Source of the DNA: Shinella zoogloeoides
GTDB lineage: Bacteria; Pseudomonadota; Alphaproteobacteria; Rhizobiales; Rhizobiaceae
Reading direction: 5' to 3'
Assembly (NCBI RefSeq): GCF_022682305.1
Contig: NZ_CP093530.1
Location: 62,001 to 126,000 of the forward strand
Length of the DNA: 64,000 nucleotides
Positions 46,785-54,540 of this stretch are shown in pieces. The translations under genes and the position numbers were made by a program. The notes beneath the pieces are model-generated. The model was given only the letters and a program-made list of their open reading frames with translations, had not been told where the DNA came from and did not search any database. Positions within the stretch are counted from its first letter, which is position 1. Every line of letters starts with the position of its first letter.

Positions 46785-47354
46785 ATGGTAATCGTCCCGG
46801 CGTCCAAAGCTGAACTTCGGAAAGAGCAGCGCAAAATCCTCTTGAGAAGCGGTGCGGCTGCCATGGTGTGCATGCTGGCCCTCGGTGGCACGCAATACCT
46901 TCTACGCGGCGCCAAGGTTTTCCCCGACGAAAATCTGGAATCGCGGCTATTCTTCATAGCCGCCGCGAACTTGCTTCTCGTCGTTTGGGTCATCATAGGC
47001 GTCGCCATGGTGGCACGAGGCCGACGTCATTCTGCGGAAGATATCGGCGGATCGGCGTACTCTCGCCCGAGCTCTAGAATTGCCGTTGCAGCCGCTTTTC
47101 TTCAGAACACGCTCGAACAATTCGTCATCGCGTCCGTGACGTTATCCGCGCTCGTGATGCTGGAAGGCGCGGCGATGATGCCGTTTATCGCGGCTTCTGT
47201 GGTCCTGTTCGGTGTCGGCCGCGTTTGCTTCTTAGTCGGGTACTCAAAAGGGGCCGGTGGCCGTGCGTTTGGAATGGCCCTGACTGCGCTCCCCAGCATC
47301 GCGGCGTTCGTGATCGCGTTGGCGCACTTGATCACGCGGGTCTGGCAAACGTGA
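46785..47354 (+). CDS. MAPEG-family-like membrane protein
   Basis: 189 residues, four transmembrane helices. RSGAAAMVCMLALGG opens the first. The later parts RIAVAAAFLQNTLEQFVIASVTL and ASVVLFGVGRVCFLVGYSKG carry the FLQNTLEQ...R...GY pattern of MAPEG-like proteins (glutathione-linked membrane enzymes in eukaryotes). ATG 46785 follows CGGAGTG. Just downstream of the IS630 element, whose insertion may have separated it from an upstream promoter. Confidence 0.65.
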   Translation: MVIVPASKAELRKEQRKILLRSGAAAMVCMLALGGTQYLLRGAKVFPDENLESRLFFIAAANLLLVVWVIIGVAMVARGRRHSAEDIGGSAYSRPSSRIAVAAAFLQNTLEQFVIASVTLSALVMLEGAAMMPFIAASVVLFGVGRVCFLVGYSKGAGGRAFGMALTALPSIAAFVIALAHLITRVWQT

Positions 47355-47466
47355 TGCTGACGACGTCAATTCTGGCATACTGATGGATCGGCATAGGCCC
47401 CGGCGGGCTTGAATCCGACCCTTCGTTTGAATCCGTCGTAAAAATCGTGGCGCGCGTTTACGCCTC

Positions 47467-47497
47467 TTGCACCTCAAGTACCTAGAGGTTTTATGAT
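47467..47497 (+). promoter_or_regulatory. MerR-type promoter upstream of dsbA-ppi-ldt-lspA operon
   Basis: -35 TTGCAC (47467-47472), 19-bp spacer and a near-consensus -10 TATGAT (47492-47497). The spacer holds the dyad ACCTCAAG-TAC-CTAGAGGT (one mismatch). The operon's first start is 26 bp further on. Spacing and half-sites match the other six. Confidence 0.72.
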
Positions 47498-47522
47498 CCG
47501 GCTCCTTTGATTTGGAGACGAG

Positions 47523-48164
47523 ATGTTCAGGCGACAATTTCTGGGATCGACCGCGGCAGCTTTCACCTTGCTGGCCGCAAACCGCGTTGTTGCGCAGACG
47601 GCCGCCACAGGCTCGGCGACGGACCTCTTGCAGCCGGGGCCGTTGCCCGAGCGGATTCTGGGGCGCGACGACGCACCGGTTACCGTTATCGAATATGCGT
47701 CGATGACATGCGGGCATTGCGCCAACTTTCACTTGAATATCTGGCCAGCCTTCAAGGCAGAGTTCATCGATACGGGTAAGGTCCGCTTCATTCTCCGCGA
47801 GTTCCCGTTTGATCCGCGCGCGACCGCCGCCTTCATGCTCGCCCGCTGCACGGGTGACGACAGATGGTATCCGACGGTCGACCTCCTCTTCCGTAACCAG
47901 CCGCGCTGGGCGCGTGCTCAGGACGGCAAGGAAGGGTTCCTCTCGGTCCTGTCGATGACCGGTCTCAAGGAGGCCGATCTTGAGGCTTGCCTTAGCGACC
48001 AGGCGCTGCTCGACAAAGTCAATGCGGTCGCGGCCAGAGGTCAGGAACTTGGCGTCGATTCGACGCCGACCTTCTTTATCAACGGCGAAAAATACACCGG
48101 CGTAATGCCGATCGAGCAATTGCGCGCCGTCATCGAACCGATTGTCGCGGGAGCAAAGAAGTGA
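47523..48164 (+). CDS. DsbA-like periplasmic thiol oxidoreductase
   Basis: 213 residues. A Tat-like signal (FRRQFLGSTAAAFTLLAANRVVAQ) leads into a thioredoxin domain with the active site TCGHCANFHLNIWPAF (CGHC) and the cis-Pro loop STPTFFINGEKY. It is of the Com1/BdbD type rather than classical DsbA. It begins a tightly packed operon; its stop overlaps the start of the parvulin gene. Preceded by a MerR-type promoter. Substrates are not identifiable. Confidence 0.9.
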   Translation: MFRRQFLGSTAAAFTLLAANRVVAQTAATGSATDLLQPGPLPERILGRDDAPVTVIEYASMTCGHCANFHLNIWPAFKAEFIDTGKVRFILREFPFDPRATAAFMLARCTGDDRWYPTVDLLFRNQPRWARAQDGKEGFLSVLSMTGLKEADLEACLSDQALLDKVNAVAARGQELGVDSTPTFFINGEKYTGVMPIEQLRAVIEPIVAGAKK

Positions 48165-49033
48165 TGCTGCTGAAAATCAGGAACGTCTTTCTTTCCGCGC
48201 TCTTTCTGGTCGCTGTTCCAGCCTTCGCCGAGGAACGGGCGGATCAGGTAGCAGCTCGCGTCGGAGATTCCGAGATTCTGGAATCCGACGTATCGTTCGC
48301 AACCTCGTTCCTCGGCGATCCTAATCCCAAGGCAACACCCGAGGCACGCAAGTCCGCGGTCGTCGATGCGCTGATCGACCTCAAGGTGGTCTCTGACGCC
48401 GCGATCAAGGACGGGCTGGAGAACGACGAGACGTTCAAGCGGCAGATGGTGTTCCTGAGGCAACAGGCGCTTCGGCAGGCCTATCTCGCCAAGGCTGCCG
48501 CCGCCGCTGTAACCGAGGACGCACTGCGCAAGGTCTATAACGAACGGGTCGCCGCCATGCCGTCGGTCGAAGAGGTTCGCGTCCGGCACATCCTGCTGAA
48601 GGACAGGGCTGGCGCTGAGGCGGCGATGAGGGATATAGCCGCGGGCAAGTCCTTTGAAGAGGTGGCCGGGAGCGTTTCGCTGGATGAGACGTCGAAGAAG
48701 AGCGGCGGTGATCTTGGCTTTCTGACAATGGAACAACTCCCGCCGGAGCTGGGAGAGGCGATCGTAACGATGAAGACCGGTGAGATTGCCGCAAAGCCCG
48801 TGGAGACGCCCTTCGGCTTTCATGTCGTAAAACTTGAAGAGCGGCGCAAGCGTGAACCACCGGCATTCGAGGTTGTGTCGACGGAGTTGCGCCGTGGCAT
48901 GGAAGCCCAGGCGGTGAGCAAGATCGTCGCTGACCTCAAGGCGGCCGCGCGGATAGAGAAGCTCGTGCCCGATGTTGCGATGCCTGAGGGATCGGATGAC
49001 GGACACGAGCATGGTGCCGAGGGCGGGGAATAG
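48164..49033 (+). CDS. parvulin-type peptidyl-prolyl isomerase
   Basis: 289 residues exported by MLLKIRNVFLSALFLVAVPAFA. An N-terminal SurA/PrsA-like chaperone helix region is followed by a parvulin domain: VRVRHILLKDRAGAEAAMRDI, SGGDLGFLTMEQLPPELGEAIVTMKTGEIAAKPVETPFGFHVVKLEE (in part). The tail DDGHEHGAEGG is His-rich. GTG 48161 is possible, but ATG 48164 shares the TGATG overlap with dsbA. Probably folds periplasmic or outer-membrane proteins together with the neighbouring DsbA. Confidence 0.9.
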   Translation: MLLKIRNVFLSALFLVAVPAFAEERADQVAARVGDSEILESDVSFATSFLGDPNPKATPEARKSAVVDALIDLKVVSDAAIKDGLENDETFKRQMVFLRQQALRQAYLAKAAAAAVTEDALRKVYNERVAAMPSVEEVRVRHILLKDRAGAEAAMRDIAAGKSFEEVAGSVSLDETSKKSGGDLGFLTMEQLPPELGEAIVTMKTGEIAAKPVETPFGFHVVKLEERRKREPPAFEVVSTELRRGMEAQAVSKIVADLKAAARIEKLVPDVAMPEGSDDGHEHGAEGGE

Positions 49034-49102
49034 CGCAACTCTATCGTTTCTTTCGTGCAATCCCGTTCCCTTGTTCTGATTATTCTCGTGTCCCGGCATC
49101 TC

Positions 49103-50143
49103 ATGCGGTCGCTCCATTCTCTGCTGCCAAAATTCCTCGCCGTCTCTCTCATCGCGATCATGCTATCGGGATGCGTTGCCATGGAGCTCGCCGAACTCTC
49201 CAGCGAGCCGCCGAAGCTTTCCGCCGCCGTCGTGGCCGCGATGGCGAAGAAGGGTATGCGGCCTGAAGATCCTGTCCTTGTGCGGATATTCAAGCAGGAG
49301 AGTGAGCTGGAGGTGTGGAAGGCGGATGCATCAGGCCGTTACAAGCTCTTCAAGACCTATCCGATGTGCCGCTGGTCCGGCAAACTCGGCCCCAAGACGA
49401 AAGAAGGCGATCGCCAGGCGCCGGAAGGCTTCTATCATGTCTCGGCCGGGATGCTGAATCCGCAGTCGCAGTACTATGTCTCGTTCAATCTCGGTTATCC
49501 CAACCGTCTTGAAGCTGCGCTCGGCTACACCGGTGAGGCGCTGATGGTCCATGGCGCCTGCTCGTCGTCGGGTTGCTACGCCATGACCGATCAGGGCGTC
49601 GGTGAGATCTATGCCATCGCTCAGAAGGCGCTGCAAAGCGGTCAGGACAGCTTTCAGGTCCAAGCCTATCCGTTTCGCATGACCGCGGAGAACCTCGCCA
49701 AGCATCGAGGGGATTCGAACATGCCGTTCTGGCTCACCCTCAAGGAGGGCTACGACCAATTCGCTTTTTCGAAGCGCCAGCCGAAGGTCGCGGCCTGCGA
49801 ACGGCGCTATGTGTTCAACAGGGAGTTCGAGGGGGGCGATCCGCGCAATCCGCTCGCCGCCTGTCCGGTATCGTCCAGCGGGGCTTCGGCCGACCTCCTG
49901 TCAATGGTGGCGACGGAGCGTGGCAAGGTGGACGCGGCGCTTGCCGCCGAAAAGTCGGCCGCGGCGCTCGCTTATGTGGACGGCGGAATGCATCCAAGCT
50001 TCCGGGCTCTTTTGAAGAAACAGGGGGCCTCGAAGCTGGCGGAGGATATCTCGATCATAAAATATCCGGTCAGTCGGCCGGAGGCTGCGCTTGCCGATCC
50101 CTATTCGGGCACGTCTGCTGTCAGCGGGGCGTCGGATGACTGA
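49103..50143 (+). CDS. YafK-type murein L,D-transpeptidase, lipoprotein
   Basis: 346 residues. MRSLHSLLPKF (49103) gives a lipoprotein signal with lipobox LSGC; an upstream GTG at 49055 is less likely. The YkuD-type domain has VRIFKQESELEVW, FKTYPMCRWSGKLGPK and the active site VHGACSSSGCYAM. YafK (DpaA) hydrolyses or forms links between peptidoglycan and lipoprotein. The C-terminal 120 residues are unassigned. It overlaps the next small gene by 8 bp. Confidence 0.87.
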   Translation: MRSLHSLLPKFLAVSLIAIMLSGCVAMELAELSSEPPKLSAAVVAAMAKKGMRPEDPVLVRIFKQESELEVWKADASGRYKLFKTYPMCRWSGKLGPKTKEGDRQAPEGFYHVSAGMLNPQSQYYVSFNLGYPNRLEAALGYTGEALMVHGACSSSGCYAMTDQGVGEIYAIAQKALQSGQDSFQVQAYPFRMTAENLAKHRGDSNMPFWLTLKEGYDQFAFSKRQPKVAACERRYVFNREFEGGDPRNPLAACPVSSSGASADLLSMVATERGKVDAALAAEKSAAALAYVDGGMHPSFRALLKKQGASKLAEDISIIKYPVSRPEAALADPYSGTSAVSGASDD

Positions 50144-50312
50144 TCCAAGTGACGTTCGACAGCGTGCGCGCATGATCCGGCGGAAGAACCGCGTCATGCT
50201 TTTTGTTCTGCTGGGCTTCGTAGTCTCTGTCATTGCCTACAGCGCTTTTCACATTCGCAGCGAAATGAAGACGTCGACACCGTCGGCAGCTGCTGCTGAA
50301 ACCGGTAAATAG
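50136..50312 (+). CDS. small single-pass membrane protein, 58 residues
   Basis: MTDPSDVRQRARMIRRKNR, then one transmembrane helix VMLFVLLGFVVSVIAYSAFHI and a polar tail. The ATG overlaps the end of the YafK-like gene by 8 bp and the next gene starts 24 bp later, which supports translation within the operon. Similar small proteins often accompany cytochrome or envelope operons, but I cannot name this one. Confidence 0.65.
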   Translation: MTDPSDVRQRARMIRRKNRVMLFVLLGFVVSVIAYSAFHIRSEMKTSTPSAAAAETGK

Positions 50313-50336
50313 TCGGCGTCGAGAAAAGGGACCAAC

Positions 50337-51026
50337 ATGCTTGAAGACACCAACACCGTCGCGCGCCGCGGATTTCTTCTCGGGACGCTTTCCATGGCGC
50401 TGGCGGCCTGTTCCACGACATCCCCCTCCGCCGTGCCCAGCGTAGCACGACGTCCGATGGGCGTGCCGAGCGAGGAGGAACTGGCCGCTCGCTATGCCGC
50501 GATGGAGGATGGCGGTCATCAGCTGCCGGCCGTTCCCTTCCGGCAAATTGATCCAAAATTCTACCGCCAGCGTGTTTTCAATACGACGGGCGAGCCAGCC
50601 GGCACTGTGGTGGTCGATACCGGTTCGAAGTTTCTCTATGTCGCGGAGCCCGGCGGCACCGCGATGCGCTACGGGGTTGGGCTTGGCCGCGCGGGATTTG
50701 CCTGGGAAGGCGAGGGGGTTATCCAGTGGCGCCAGAAGTGGCCGCGCTGGAAGCCGCCGGCGGAAATGATCGCGCGCCAACCCGAGCTTGCGAAATTCTC
50801 TGTCGAGAACGGTGGACAGGAGCCAGGGCCGGACAATGCGCTCGGCGCCCGCGCGCTCTACATCTTCCAGAATGGCGAGGACACGCTTTACCGTCTGCAC
50901 GGAACACGTGAGTGGAACTCTATCGGAAAATCCGTGTCCTCCGGCTGCGTGCGGTTGGTCAATCAGGATGTCATCGACCTCTACACCCGCGTGCCTTCCA
51001 AGGCACGCATTGTCGTACGCACGTAG
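50337..51026 (+). CDS. L,D-transpeptidase, YkuD/ErfK family
   Basis: 229 residues. VARRGFLLGTLSMALAACS combines a Tat-like twin Arg with a lipobox-like AAC. The active site is LHGTREWNSIGKSVSSGCVRL. It resembles the enzyme at 35.0-35.6 kb, with matching GVGLGRAGFAW and ALYIFQNGEDTLYRLHGT. It probably makes 3-3 peptidoglycan crosslinks. It sits 4 bp before lspA. Confidence 0.9.
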   Translation: MLEDTNTVARRGFLLGTLSMALAACSTTSPSAVPSVARRPMGVPSEEELAARYAAMEDGGHQLPAVPFRQIDPKFYRQRVFNTTGEPAGTVVVDTGSKFLYVAEPGGTAMRYGVGLGRAGFAWEGEGVIQWRQKWPRWKPPAEMIARQPELAKFSVENGGQEPGPDNALGARALYIFQNGEDTLYRLHGTREWNSIGKSVSSGCVRLVNQDVIDLYTRVPSKARIVVRT

Positions 51027-51029
51027 ATC

Positions 51030-51536
51030 ATGCGGTTGGTAGTTGAAAGAAAAGGCGAGCTCGCCGCCTTGTTTGCGTTCGGCGCCGCAATCTTCCTCGT
51101 GGACATCGCTCTCAAGCACTTCATGGTCACGGCGGTGATGAACCCGCCGCGGATCATTCCCGTCACACCGTTCTTCAATCTCGTGCTCGTCTACAATCCC
51201 GGCGTCAGCTTCGGAATGTTCGCCGAATGGATATCGGCGGCGCCACAGCTTTTTGCCGTTCTGAAAGCATGCATCGTTGCCGGGCTCCTGTCGTGGGCCG
51301 CTCTTTCGCGCCGGATGGTTGAGCGGCTGGCACTGTGCATGGTCGCGGGAGGAGCGATGGGCAATCTCGTCGACCGGTATGCCGACGGCCAGGTCACCGA
51401 CTATCTGGATTTCTATGCGGGACAGTGGCATTGGCCATCGTTCAACCTTGCCGATGTGGCCATCGTGGCTGGTGCGGGCCTCATGATCGTTGTTGCTTCT
51501 TTCCACAGAGACACTGCAACGAGCCAATCATCATGA
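51030..51536 (+). CDS. lspA: lipoprotein signal peptidase (signal peptidase II)
   Basis: 168 residues, four transmembrane helices. Catalytic Asp residues are in GGAMGNLVDRYADGQVTDYLDF and FNLADVAIVAG. NPGVSFGMF matches the family NxGaaFg block. It removes signal peptides from prolipoproteins such as the YafK-like protein of this operon. Signal peptidase II copies inside metal-resistance operons are known (for example pbr-type clusters), so this is likely an accessory copy besides a chromosomal housekeeping gene. Confidence 0.92.
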   Translation: MRLVVERKGELAALFAFGAAIFLVDIALKHFMVTAVMNPPRIIPVTPFFNLVLVYNPGVSFGMFAEWISAAPQLFAVLKACIVAGLLSWAALSRRMVERLALCMVAGGAMGNLVDRYADGQVTDYLDFYAGQWHWPSFNLADVAIVAGAGLMIVVASFHRDTATSQSS

Positions 51537-51569
51537 AAGCGAGGCGGCCGGAGCCACCGGTTCGACAGC

Positions 51570-52889
51570 TTACGGCCTTGAGGGCCACTCGGGATGCAGC
51601 CGATCAATGACAACGGCATGGGCATGGCTATGCCCGCCGCGCCGCACTCCTTCGGCGAGGTGCGGGTGATCGACAGGCAGGTCGTCGTGGTCGTGCTCGA
51701 TCTCCACGTTGTCGTTCGCTGGCCACAGCGCCATCGCGACGGCGAAGCCGGACGTCGCGAGGAGCGCGAGGCAAAGGGCGGCTGCGGACAGGCCGATCGT
51801 TGCGCCGAGCCAACCGGCGAGCGGATAGGTGACGAGCCAGGCGGCGTGGGAGAGCGCGAAATGCGCCGCAAACAGGGCCGGTCGGTCTTCCGCATGCGCG
51901 GATCGCCGCAACAGCCGGCCGGAGGGCGTCTGGGCGATCGAATAGCCGATGCCGAGGAGACACCAGAGCGGCAAGAGCGTGCGGATGCCGTCGACGGCCG
52001 AGGCTGCCAGAAGCCCGGCAATCAGGACCGCCGCTCCAGCCAGCATGACCGGGCGGTCGGGAATAGTGTCGAGGAGTTTTGGAAGGAAGAGCGCCGCCAG
52101 CATCGAGCCGCCGCCGAACGCGGCGAGCGCAAGGGCCGTGCTTTCCTGGGTCAGGCCGAAGGTGGACTGCACGATCACGACCGTGTTGACGATCACCATC
52201 GAGCCGGCGGCCGAGACCGAAAGGCAAATCGCGAGAAGGCCGCGCAGCCGCGGCGTTGCCAGATAGAGACGAAGGCCCCGCGTGGTCCGTTCGTAGACAC
52301 TGCGACGCTCGGTCTTCGAAGGCGCGGGAAGCACGACGGAGACGACGAGCGCCGAGGATACGAGAAAGCCGATGACCGTGCCGCCGAACAGCGAATGGAA
52401 AGAGATGATCGTCAGGAGCGCTGCAGCCAAGGCGGGGCTGATGAGGCTTTCGAGGTCATAGGCGAGCCGGGAGAGCGATAGCGCTCGCGTATAGTCCTTT
52501 TCGTCCGGCAGCACCTCGGGGATCGTCGCCTGGAAGGCCGGGGTGAAGGCGGCCGAGGCCGATTGCAGGACGAAGATCAGGACGTAGACCTGCCAGACCT
52601 CGGTGACGAAGGGCAGGCAGAGGGCGACGGCGGCGCGTACGAGGTCGAGTGCGACCAGCAGCGGCCGCCGTGGAAGCACTTCCGCGAAGGCGCCCGCGAT
52701 CGGTGCGATGCCGACATAGGCGATCATCTTGATGGCGAGTGCCGTACCCAGCACCGCGCCGGCGTCAGGTCCGGCGATCTCGTAGGCGAGCAGGCCGAGG
52801 GCGACCGTCGCCAGACCTGTCCCGACCAGCGCGACGACCTGCGCCAGAAAGAGGTGGCGATAGGTTCGGTTCTGGAGGACGCCGAGCAT
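51570..52889 (-). CDS. nreB: MFS exporter with His-rich C-terminus (NreB-like)
   Basis: 439 residues, 12 transmembrane helices of the MFS_3 type: FLAQVVALVGTGLATVALGLLAYEI, LVRAAVALCLPFVTEVW and TIPEVLPDEKDYTRALSLSRLAYDL. The C-terminal tail carries EIEHDHDDLPVDHPHL and GGHSHAHAVVIDRLH, a His-rich end as in NreB, the MFS nickel exporter. It follows a DUF156/RcnR-type repressor by 15 bp, the NreA-NreB arrangement. Nickel is the best guess, cobalt possible; neither is proved. Confidence 0.75.
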   Translation of the reverse strand: MLGVLQNRTYRHLFLAQVVALVGTGLATVALGLLAYEIAGPDAGAVLGTALAIKMIAYVGIAPIAGAFAEVLPRRPLLVALDLVRAAVALCLPFVTEVWQVYVLIFVLQSASAAFTPAFQATIPEVLPDEKDYTRALSLSRLAYDLESLISPALAAALLTIISFHSLFGGTVIGFLVSSALVVSVVLPAPSKTERRSVYERTTRGLRLYLATPRLRGLLAICLSVSAAGSMVIVNTVVIVQSTFGLTQESTALALAAFGGGSMLAALFLPKLLDTIPDRPVMLAGAAVLIAGLLAASAVDGIRTLLPLWCLLGIGYSIAQTPSGRLLRRSAHAEDRPALFAAHFALSHAAWLVTYPLAGWLGATIGLSAAALCLALLATSGFAVAMALWPANDNVEIEHDHDDLPVDHPHLAEGVRRGGHSHAHAVVIDRLHPEWPSRP

Positions 52890-52904
52890 GCTGTTTCCGA
52901 TCGG

Positions 52905-53180
52905 TCAGAGATATTTGGTGATCGCCTTGAACTCGGCCATGGCGCTTCGCTGGTCGGCGGGCAGGGGGCCGACCACATCCTCGAGGCAATGGTCGAGATG
53001 GTCCTGGATCAGCGCGCGCTTGGCATTGGTGACCGCCTTTTCGACGGCATGAAGCTGTTGTGCGAGATCGAGGCAGGGGCGCCCGTCCTCGATCATCGCG
53101 ATGATGCTCTTCAGATGTCCCTCGGCCCGCTTCAGCCGCTTGACGATCTCGGGATGGGTCTTGTGCCTGTGCTCGCTCAT
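52905..53180 (-). CDS. nreA: CsoR/RcnR-family metal-sensing repressor (NreA-like)
   Basis: 91 residues, DUF156 all-helical repressor: VKRLKRAEGHLKSIIAMIEDGRPCLDLAQQLHAVEKAV and RALIQDHLDHCLED. Conserved Cys (RPC), His and HC residues form the metal site, and the N-terminal EHRHKTH adds His residues as in RcnR. Start MSEH (53180) is favoured because GGATAGG lies 8 bp upstream, whereas MHMSEH (53186) would leave no room. Probably de-represses nreB on metal binding. Confidence 0.82.
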   Translation of the reverse strand: MSEHRHKTHPEIVKRLKRAEGHLKSIIAMIEDGRPCLDLAQQLHAVEKAVTNAKRALIQDHLDHCLEDVVGPLPADQRSAMAEFKAITKYL

Positions 53181-53188
53181 ATGCATAA

Positions 53189-53206
53189 CCTATCCCCCTG
53201 GATAGG
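53189..53206. promoter_or_regulatory. CsoR/RcnR-type operator
   Basis: CCTATCC-CCCT-GGATAGG, a perfect 7-bp inverted repeat with a G/C tract in the centre, just before nreA. RcnR/CsoR-family operators are G-tracts flanked by inverted AT-containing arms. The element overlaps the ribosome site of nreA. Confidence 0.7.
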
Positions 53207-53346
53207 ATATTGCAATTGTGGGCACGGCGTCACATTCGTGATTGCGCCGCGCCTACAGCCAGCGTTGCACCGGGCGTTTATCGGCCAGATAGTGTTGCCG
53301 AGAAAGCGCGCCGGGACCTGTTCCTCACTGCGAGCGCATAGACCAA

Positions 53347-54540
53347 TCAGATCTTCACCAGCATCGCGGTCACGTACATGAGTGCGATGCCGAGGGCGAA
53401 GCCGCCCAGGACCTCCTTCGAGAACAGGATGTCCGTACGGTCCTCGTCGTTGCGGAGCATGAACAGCGTCACCTCGATGATGACCTGGAGAATGGCGCCG
53501 GCACCGATCGCGAGCGCAAGTGCCGACCAATGGGGGGCGTAGGCGAGGCTGCCGATCCACATGCCGAGCACGGCCGGGCCGCCGGCGATCAGCGTCAACA
53601 GTACGAACTGGCGGAAGGTGGGTCTGATCTTGAGGAGCGGTGCGGCGATGCCTATGCCTTCGGTGATGTTGTGCAGCGTGAAGCCCATGACGAGGAAGGT
53701 GCCGAGGCCTGCGGAGCCGGCCGCGAAGGCGCCTCCGATGGCAAGGCCCTCGCCCATGTTGTGCAGGCCTATGCCGATTGCGATGTAGGTGGCGAGCGCC
53801 ACGCCGCTCGGCCGTCCGCCCCGCCGCGAGACGGCCATTAGTAACAGGAAGGACGCGGCGGCGGCAAAGACCACCATTGCGCCACCCTGGAAGACGGGTG
53901 CGGATGCGCCGGCAAGCTCGAAGGCCTCCGCTACGGCGTCCACTAAGAGGAACGCGAGGAGGCCGACTGTCACCGCGAGCAGGAACCGCATGGCGCTCAG
54001 TCCCGCGCCGCGTAGCGCCGGATAGAACATCAGGCCGATGGCGACGGGCAGAATGCCGACGAAGGCGCCGAGGATGGCTTGCGACCGGAGACCGTTCGAG
54101 GTCACCTCCGGCGTGGGAACCGCGACCGGGATCTCGTGCTCGAACGTTGCGCCGGTGCTGGTGACGACGGTGACACGGTGCGCCTCGCCGAGAACCCAGG
54201 GGAAGGGAATGGAAATCCAGGCCGACTGCCCGCGGGGAAGCGGGCCGGGCGGGTCGAGCGTGAATTGCCAATAGGCGGCATCGACCTGGACCTGTGCGAT
54301 CTTCAGCGGCTCCGAGCCGCCGGCGCGTACAAGAAGCCGTACCCCGCCGCCGTCGAGCGTTGTGCGCTCATAGGTGAGGTTCTCGACGGGCGGCGCGCCG
54401 TTTTCGAAGCTTCGGAGCGGATTGGTACCGAAGAGCCAGGCAATGGCCGCCGCCAAAACCAGGAAAGGGATGACGGTCCAGAGGAGAGCGGCGCGCCGGC
54501 TAGGTGATGCGGCCTGGCTCGAAGCGGTTTCGTCGGTCAT
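53347..54540 (-). CDS. ZIP-family metal transporter with extra N-terminal periplasmic domain
   Basis: 397 residues. The C-terminal two thirds form a ZIP transporter with the paired metal-site motifs GLHNMGEGLAIGG and LHNITEGIGIAAPL in adjacent helices. The N-terminal part has one membrane anchor (ALLWTVIPFLVLAAAIAWLFG) and about 110 residues of beta-rich periplasmic sequence (WQFTLDPPGPLPRGQSAWIS and GEAHRVTVVTSTGATFEHEIP), which plain ZIP proteins lack. Its start overlaps the multicopper oxidase stop as ATGA. Metal unknown; divergent MntR suggests manganese. Confidence 0.82.
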   Translation of the reverse strand: MTDETASSQAASPSRRAALLWTVIPFLVLAAAIAWLFGTNPLRSFENGAPPVENLTYERTTLDGGGVRLLVRAGGSEPLKIAQVQVDAAYWQFTLDPPGPLPRGQSAWISIPFPWVLGEAHRVTVVTSTGATFEHEIPVAVPTPEVTSNGLRSQAILGAFVGILPVAIGLMFYPALRGAGLSAMRFLLAVTVGLLAFLLVDAVAEAFELAGASAPVFQGGAMVVFAAAASFLLLMAVSRRGGRPSGVALATYIAIGIGLHNMGEGLAIGGAFAAGSAGLGTFLVMGFTLHNITEGIGIAAPLLKIRPTFRQFVLLTLIAGGPAVLGMWIGSLAYAPHWSALALAIGAGAILQVIIEVTLFMLRNDEDRTDILFSKEVLGGFALGIALMYVTAMLVKI

